Shown here piece by piece: positions 60,602 to 64,000 of a stretch of DNA of 64,000 bases (its first letter is position 1; each line of letters starts with the position of its first letter). The DNA is taken from assembly GCF_019042655.1 (NCBI RefSeq), contig NZ_JAHPZO010000005.1, positions 1 through 64,000 of the forward strand. The letters run 5' to 3'. The position numbers were made by a program, and so were the translations under genes. Origin of the DNA: Planococcus sp. CP5-4_YE (lineage in GTDB: Bacteria; Bacillota; Bacilli; Bacillales_A; Planococcaceae). The notes beneath the pieces were generated by a model, which saw only the letters and a list, made by a program, of their open reading frames with translations, was not told the origin of the DNA and ran no database searches.

Positions 60602-60775
60602 TTCCTCTCTCCTATCTGGTGCTTCTCATCGAGAAAGAAGTCTGGTATTCACACGAAATAAGAAGGCTTTCATTTCTAGCTGCTTGACCGTCTAACCATT
60701 TTCAGACAAAATCGGCTTTTCTTTATTGTTTAACCAACGACTTTAATCTTCAAATCTCAACACAATAATCTAATA

Positions 60776-60825
60776 CTCGTTTGAATATTTAAATATAGAA
60801 TAAATTATTATAGAATATATGTCAA
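60776..60825 (-). promoter_or_regulatory. cadA promoter with candidate CadC operator
   Basis: On the minus strand TTGACA (60825-60820), 17 bases, TATTCT (60802-60797), followed by ATATTTAAATATTCAAAC (about 60796-60779), an AT-rich inverted repeat similar to known cad operators. Repression at the transcription start is inferred. Confidence 0.75.
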
Positions 60826-60894
60826 CACGCTCTATTGTGGTGAAATTATTACGATTGGAATATTTTTACTGAGTAAATTTTTGCATCTAAATTT

Positions 60895-60975
60895 AAATGA
60901 ATGCAAAAAGAAAAGAAGCCATATTACTAGCTTCTTTCCTTCCGATAAGGTGTCATATGTAAACCTATTCTTCTT
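60895..60975 (-). repeat. Dispersed repeat E, copy 3
   Basis: AGAAGCCATATTACTAGCTTCTT forms a hairpin (AGAAGC.../GCTTCT), followed by TCCTTCCGATAAGG and GTCATATGTAAAC. The same combination occurs at 62.5 and 48.5 kb. Together with the cadA promoter it accounts for the 480-base gap 60602-61084. Confidence 0.6.
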
Positions 60976-61084
60976 ATATAGTTTGCTTATAGGCGAGGCA
61001 AATGAAAAATATTCCAAAAAACAAGACTTTTGTTTTTTAATTACGTCTAACAAGTAGAAACCATAAATTAGGGGGCGAGTTTCA

Positions 61085-61609
61085 TTGACTAGCGAGAGAA
61101 AAAGCGAAATCACTGACTGGTATCAGCAGCATGGTGATTCGATATTCAGGTATATATTGCTCATGGTCCGCGACCATCAACAAGCGGAGGATTTAACACA
61201 AGAGACGTTTATTAAAGCATTCCGGCATTATGGGAGCTTTGAACGAAAGGCAAATCCGAAAACCTGGCTGTTTCGCATTGCCCACAATCTCACTATTGAT
61301 TTTCTTCGAAAGCAAAAGCCCTTGGAGCTGTTAAAGGAACTGGTATTACTCGGAAAAAGCACGAGCACTTTTCCTGAAGGAATAGTGGAGATCAGAGAGA
61401 ATTCTACAGAACTTTATGAGGCATTGAGTCAGCTAAAAGGTCCATATCGCGAAGTTATTGTTTTGAGGAAAATAAGGGAGTTTAGTATACAAGAAACCGG
61501 AGAAATTTTAAATTGGTCCGAAAGCAAAGTGAAAAACACCCTTTCCCGAGCCCTTTCCGCATTGGAAAAACAGTTAAACAAGGAGGGAATTATCCATGAA
61601 AAAAACTGA
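61085..61609 (+). CDS. ECF-type sigma factor
   Basis: The 174-residue protein has region 2 (HQQAEDLTQETFIKAFRHYG and FRIAHNLTIDFLRKQ) and region 4 (LKGPYREVIVLRKIREFSIQ then ETGEILNWSESKVKNTLSRA), as in SigY/SigW/SigX-type factors. The start is TTG 61085 after agggggcga. The gene overlaps its probable anti-sigma gene by 14 bases. No ECF-type promoter was recognised upstream. Confidence 0.9.
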   Translation: MTSERKSEITDWYQQHGDSIFRYILLMVRDHQQAEDLTQETFIKAFRHYGSFERKANPKTWLFRIAHNLTIDFLRKQKPLELLKELVLLGKSTSTFPEGIVEIRENSTELYEALSQLKGPYREVIVLRKIREFSIQETGEILNWSESKVKNTLSRALSALEKQLNKEGIIHEKN

Positions 61610-62399
61610 TGGTGCCCATACCTCATTAGATAATCAGTTGAAACAATTGGATCAGGATATCATTTGGAACCAGCAACACAAAGCAAAGCTGCACTCTCAG
61701 ATTTTATCTAACTTGGATAAACAGGAATCCAAAACTCGGTTTTTCAATGGCTTTAAATTCACCTCTAGTTTAGTGCTGTGCTCGATCCTTTTAGTAGCCG
61801 GGGTTCTGTTCCTTTCACAAAATATTTTTCAAGAAGAAAGTGGTTTGTCGACAGGAAAAGGAAATAACACGGATGAAGAACCTGCTTTGGTAGGAAGCGA
61901 AGAGGTAGATGCAGAAAAAAGCAAAGAAATCATTCAAGCTGTCATTGAAGAAGAATTCAACGGACCAGATGAGATGTATAAAGAAGTATGGGAAGCTGCT
62001 ATGGAAGCTCAAAACAATGCGACCACTCAAGAAGTGTTTGATGCCTTACAGCAAACACCGGTATGGCAAAATTACATGAATTATATGGCCGAGACCTATG
62101 CTGCTTATTTCACAGAAAATGGCTATGACAATTTTTTAAATGGCACACCTGCTTTTATGTACAGTGGTTTTGATGGCAAATATGACCTGACAGCGTCGGA
62201 GATTAAGATCACCCAGAACGAAAACAATCCGAAAATGTATCAATTTACTTTCCAAGTGGACTACAAAAAAGCAAACGGAGAAGTCCATCCGTATTCTTTC
62301 GAAGGTGAAGCCATTACTTCTAAAGAAGGAAAAATTGAGAAGCTACAATTTCTGGATAAAGATGACTTGCTTACAGAAATGAATGAAGAAATTTATTGA
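61596..62399 (+). CDS. Probable anti-sigma membrane protein
   Basis: The 267-residue product has a cytoplasmic N-terminus (1-49, LDNQLKQLDQDIIWNQQHKA), one membrane helix (about 55-75) and an acidic extracellular domain with QVDYKKANGEVHPYSFEGEA near the end. The layout, with the gene following and overlapping the ECF sigma gene, fits an anti-sigma factor; the sequence itself was not matched to a known anti-sigma domain. aaggaggga precedes ATG 61596. A terminator follows. Confidence 0.75.
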   Translation: MKKTDGAHTSLDNQLKQLDQDIIWNQQHKAKLHSQILSNLDKQESKTRFFNGFKFTSSLVLCSILLVAGVLFLSQNIFQEESGLSTGKGNNTDEEPALVGSEEVDAEKSKEIIQAVIEEEFNGPDEMYKEVWEAAMEAQNNATTQEVFDALQQTPVWQNYMNYMAETYAAYFTENGYDNFLNGTPAFMYSGFDGKYDLTASEIKITQNENNPKMYQFTFQVDYKKANGEVHPYSFEGEAITSKEGKIEKLQFLDKDDLLTEMNEEIY

Positions 62400-62425
62400 C
62401 GCTGCCTTTAGGTAGCGTTTTTTTG
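62399..62425 (+). terminator. Rho-independent terminator
   Basis: ACGCTGCC-ttta-GGTAGCGT followed by six or more T residues, right at the anti-sigma stop codon. Confidence 0.88.
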
Positions 62426-62484
62426 TATGATTGTATTCAAATGTTTTTGACCTTTTCAATCCTTTCCTGAAAATATATTTCCCC

Positions 62485-62640
62485 CCAAAAAAGAGGGGAA
62501 AAGCTTATTTAGCTTCTTCCTTACCGATAATAGATGATATGTAAACTAAATATCAGAACAGTATTCTCTTTTTATCTATTTACACAAAATATTTTACGCT
62601 CTCGTCTACGTTTTATAAAAACATTAATTAGTAAAAAGGT
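62485..62640. repeat. Dispersed repeat E, copy 2
   Basis: AAAAGCTTATTTAGCTTCTT, then CCTTACCGATAA, GATATGTAAACTAAA and ATATTTTACGCTCTCGTC follow the same order as at 48510-48640. Confidence 0.6.
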
Positions 62641-62686
62641 TAACGGTATTATTGAGACTCTTTACTTTATTTTTTGTCTCTAAAAT

Positions 62687-62724
62687 AAAACCTGGATCGC
62701 TCTTAGTAGAGCAATCCAGGTTTT
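62687..62724 (-). terminator. Rho-independent terminator
   Basis: AAAACCTGGATcGCTCT-tagt-AGAGCaATCCAGGTTTT has a 16-bp stem with one mismatch and T tracts on both sides. It serves the small membrane protein gene at 62733. Confidence 0.85.
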
Positions 62725-62732
62725 ATTGATTT

Positions 62733-62900
62733 TTATGTATTGCCTTTCTTTTTATCCATTTTTAAAAATATAAAGTAGATCACATAAGCAACTAAAACTG
62801 CAATCATTAATAAAACAGGTGGAGTTTCTCGGTCGCTGAAAAGACTATAAATCAGAAAAACAAAAATTAGAAGACTTAAAACATAAAGTATTTTACTCAT
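62733..62900 (-). CDS. Small two-span membrane protein
   Basis: ATG 62900 lies five bases after aggag and gives 55 residues (MSKILYVLSLLIFVFLIYSL...). Two hydrophobic helices (about 3-20 and 28-46) are followed by KMDKKKGNT. A longer frame from 62945 lacks a ribosome binding site. No family is recognised. A strong terminator follows. Confidence 0.65.
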   Translation of the reverse strand: MSKILYVLSLLIFVFLIYSLFSDRETPPVLLMIAVLVAYVIYFIFLKMDKKKGNT

Positions 62901-63057
62901 ATATACTCCTATTCTAAAAGTTATGGAATATCCATATGATACCATACTGAAATTTCGAACTATACCCCACTCAACAAGTTTGCAAGACTCATATTGAATC
63001 GAAGTTTTAATTCCAAAGCATCGAAACTTAATAACGATCTATTCCTATAAAGTGGAA

Positions 63058-63145
63058 AAATTTCATTTGAAGCTCCTTCTCTTGATGGGTCTTAAAATGT
63101 AAAATATACACTTCACGATTCCGTCTCTAAAACCTTATAGAATAG
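63058..63145 (+). repeat. Dispersed repeat R, copy 2
   Basis: TTGAAGCTCCTTCTCTTGAT, GGGTCTTAAAATGTAAAATA, CACTTCACGATT and GTCTCTAAAACCTTATAG match 46006-46080 with few changes. A GAATGTAACTTA palindrome follows directly. Confidence 0.7.
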
Positions 63146-63155
63146 TCTTTTGATC

Positions 63156-63189
63156 TGAATGTAACTTACTTGCTAATAAGTTACATTCA
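63156..63189. repeat. GAATGTAACTTA palindrome, copy 5
   Basis: TGAATGTAACTTACTT-gc-TAATAAGTTACATTCA: 12-bp outer arms pair perfectly, with an inner mismatch. It lies 19 bases after the stop of the HEAT-repeat gene. Confidence 0.8.
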
Positions 63190-63207
63190 AATGTTTACAT
63201 AATCATT

Positions 63208-63951
63208 TCATAGTAAATCATTTGAGGAATTAAGTTCCTCTAGTGCGCTTTGCAAAGTGGAACGGGCGGCAATTGTCGTTTCCCTTATGAGTGCAGCATT
63301 TAGCGATTTTAGAATCAGCTTTTCATTTTCTTTATCGACCAAGTCCAAAACGCAATTAGCAAACGAACAACGCACTTGATAGGATGGATCTTTCAAAAGA
63401 TTCAAAAGAGATATCAGGCGGAATTCAGCACCCAAAAGATAGAGACCAGCATAGAAACCGACTTTCGCCGTGCTGCTTGTTTCGTTCTGAAGAAAGGATT
63501 CCAGTACAGGGACTGCTGATGCATCTCCAAGTTTGTCTAGCCCTTCTGCGGCCTCCCTACGGACTATTTCTTCCACATCGGTTAAGGCATCGATCAGATG
63601 CTGTTTCCCTCCGTTATCTCGCATCTCACCTAAGGCTTCCACCGCTGAAATACGCACGAGTTCATCGTCATCTTTCAATCGATTGACCACGGCGTTTAAA
63701 ACAGCGTCTCCCGTATAACCCCACAGTGCTTCGAGCATTTTAAACCAAATTTCTTCATCCGGATTGGCGGTTAGGGACAGCAGGGTGTTTTTGATTTTTT
63801 CGCTGATCGGTAATGTTCCCAGAGCTTCGATGGCCACCCACATAACATGAGGATCTTCGTCTTCTAAAAAGGTGGCAATGTTCTCAATGGCATCCGGACC
63901 AGCCTGCTCGAGAAATCCCTGGATAATCATTATTTTTTGTTCGGATTTCAT
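63208..63951 (-). CDS. HEAT-repeat protein
   Basis: The 247-residue protein consists of about six HEAT-like helical pairs, for example DEDPHVMWVAIEALGTLPIS, DDDELVRISAVEALGEMRDN and DVEEIVRREAAEGLDKLGDA at intervals of about 31-35 residues. Such proteins are binding scaffolds; no catalytic part is present. ATG 63951 is preferred (agaggtgg eleven bases upstream), with GTG 63966 possible. Only 49 bases remain upstream in the window, so the operon context is unknown. Confidence 0.85.
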   Translation of the reverse strand: MKSEQKIMIIQGFLEQAGPDAIENIATFLEDEDPHVMWVAIEALGTLPISEKIKNTLLSLTANPDEEIWFKMLEALWGYTGDAVLNAVVNRLKDDDELVRISAVEALGEMRDNGGKQHLIDALTDVEEIVRREAAEGLDKLGDASAVPVLESFLQNETSSTAKVGFYAGLYLLGAEFRLISLLNLLKDPSYQVRCSFANCVLDLVDKENEKLILKSLNAALIRETTIAARSTLQSALEELNSSNDLL

Positions 63952-64000
63952 AACGGAACATTCCACCTCTTTCGATGTTCTCTTACAAAATTTCGACCAA

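Noticed and set aside
61040-61084. ECF-type autoregulated promoter (AGAAACC) before the second sigma gene
   Set aside because: The -35-like AGAAACC is too close to the TTG start to leave room for a -10 box and leader.
1-64000. tRNA or rRNA genes and CRISPR arrays
   Set aside because: No cloverleaf-like or rRNA-like sequence was recognised, and the short repeats are dispersed, not regularly spaced with unique spacers.

Overview
The window looks like the chromosome of a low-to-moderate GC Gram-positive rod of the Bacillales, most likely Planococcaceae (Planococcus/Planomicrobium type). This rests on Bacillus-type ribosome binding sites, many small lipoproteins, T-box and guanidine-I riboswitch leaders, sigma-B-like promoters, and close relatives of Bacillus subtilis RibT, PaiA, PaiB, YkkC, YkkD, YusW and BdbC/BdbD. 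The genus is an inference; no rRNA or tRNA gene is present to anchor it.

Positions 1-28.8 kb are gene-dense and relatively GC-rich. In order they hold a RibT-like acetyltransferase, small enzymes (GNAT, VOC, redoxin, haloacid dehalogenase, two Nudix hydrolases, alpha/beta hydrolases), a frameshifted P-loop kinase, an OmpR-type two-component system (9.6-11.7 kb), a YdhK/DUF305 pair, an MFS transporter directly behind a T-box leader (14.2-15.8 kb), a run of small lipoproteins and membrane peptides (15.8-20.7 kb) that includes a membrane-anchored Mrr nuclease with a Nudix partner, marR-paiA and paiB, and a guanidine-I riboswitch followed at a distance by ykkCD. The sucrose genes scrB-scrK have a sigma-A promoter and a cre-like site. 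Four related palindromic repeats (2.6, 12.2, 21.9 and 23.6 kb) sit between genes here.

From about 28.8 kb to 48 kb the sequence is visibly AT-richer and accessory in character: an ABC exporter, a complete IS30-family element, an ECF sigma factor with a DUF4179 anti-sigma protein, a cold-shock gene, a metallophosphoesterase, three acidic stress-type lipoproteins (two with good sigma-B-like promoters), an esterase, a DUF2268 metalloprotease-like lipoprotein and many small membrane proteins. Gaps in this part hold two or three families of short dispersed repeats.

From 48.7 to 60.8 kb lies a coherent metal/redox region: a secreted two-repeat helical protein with conserved histidines and a sortase-like tail, a YtkA-like lipoprotein, a PepSY membrane protein, a SCO1-type protein, a sensor kinase/response regulator pair, a DsbA/DsbB-type pair, CadD, CadC and a CadA-type P-type ATPase. 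They probably sense and handle copper and cadmium/zinc at the cell surface and keep exported thiols oxidised. A second ECF sigma/anti-sigma pair, a small membrane protein and a HEAT-repeat protein close the window.
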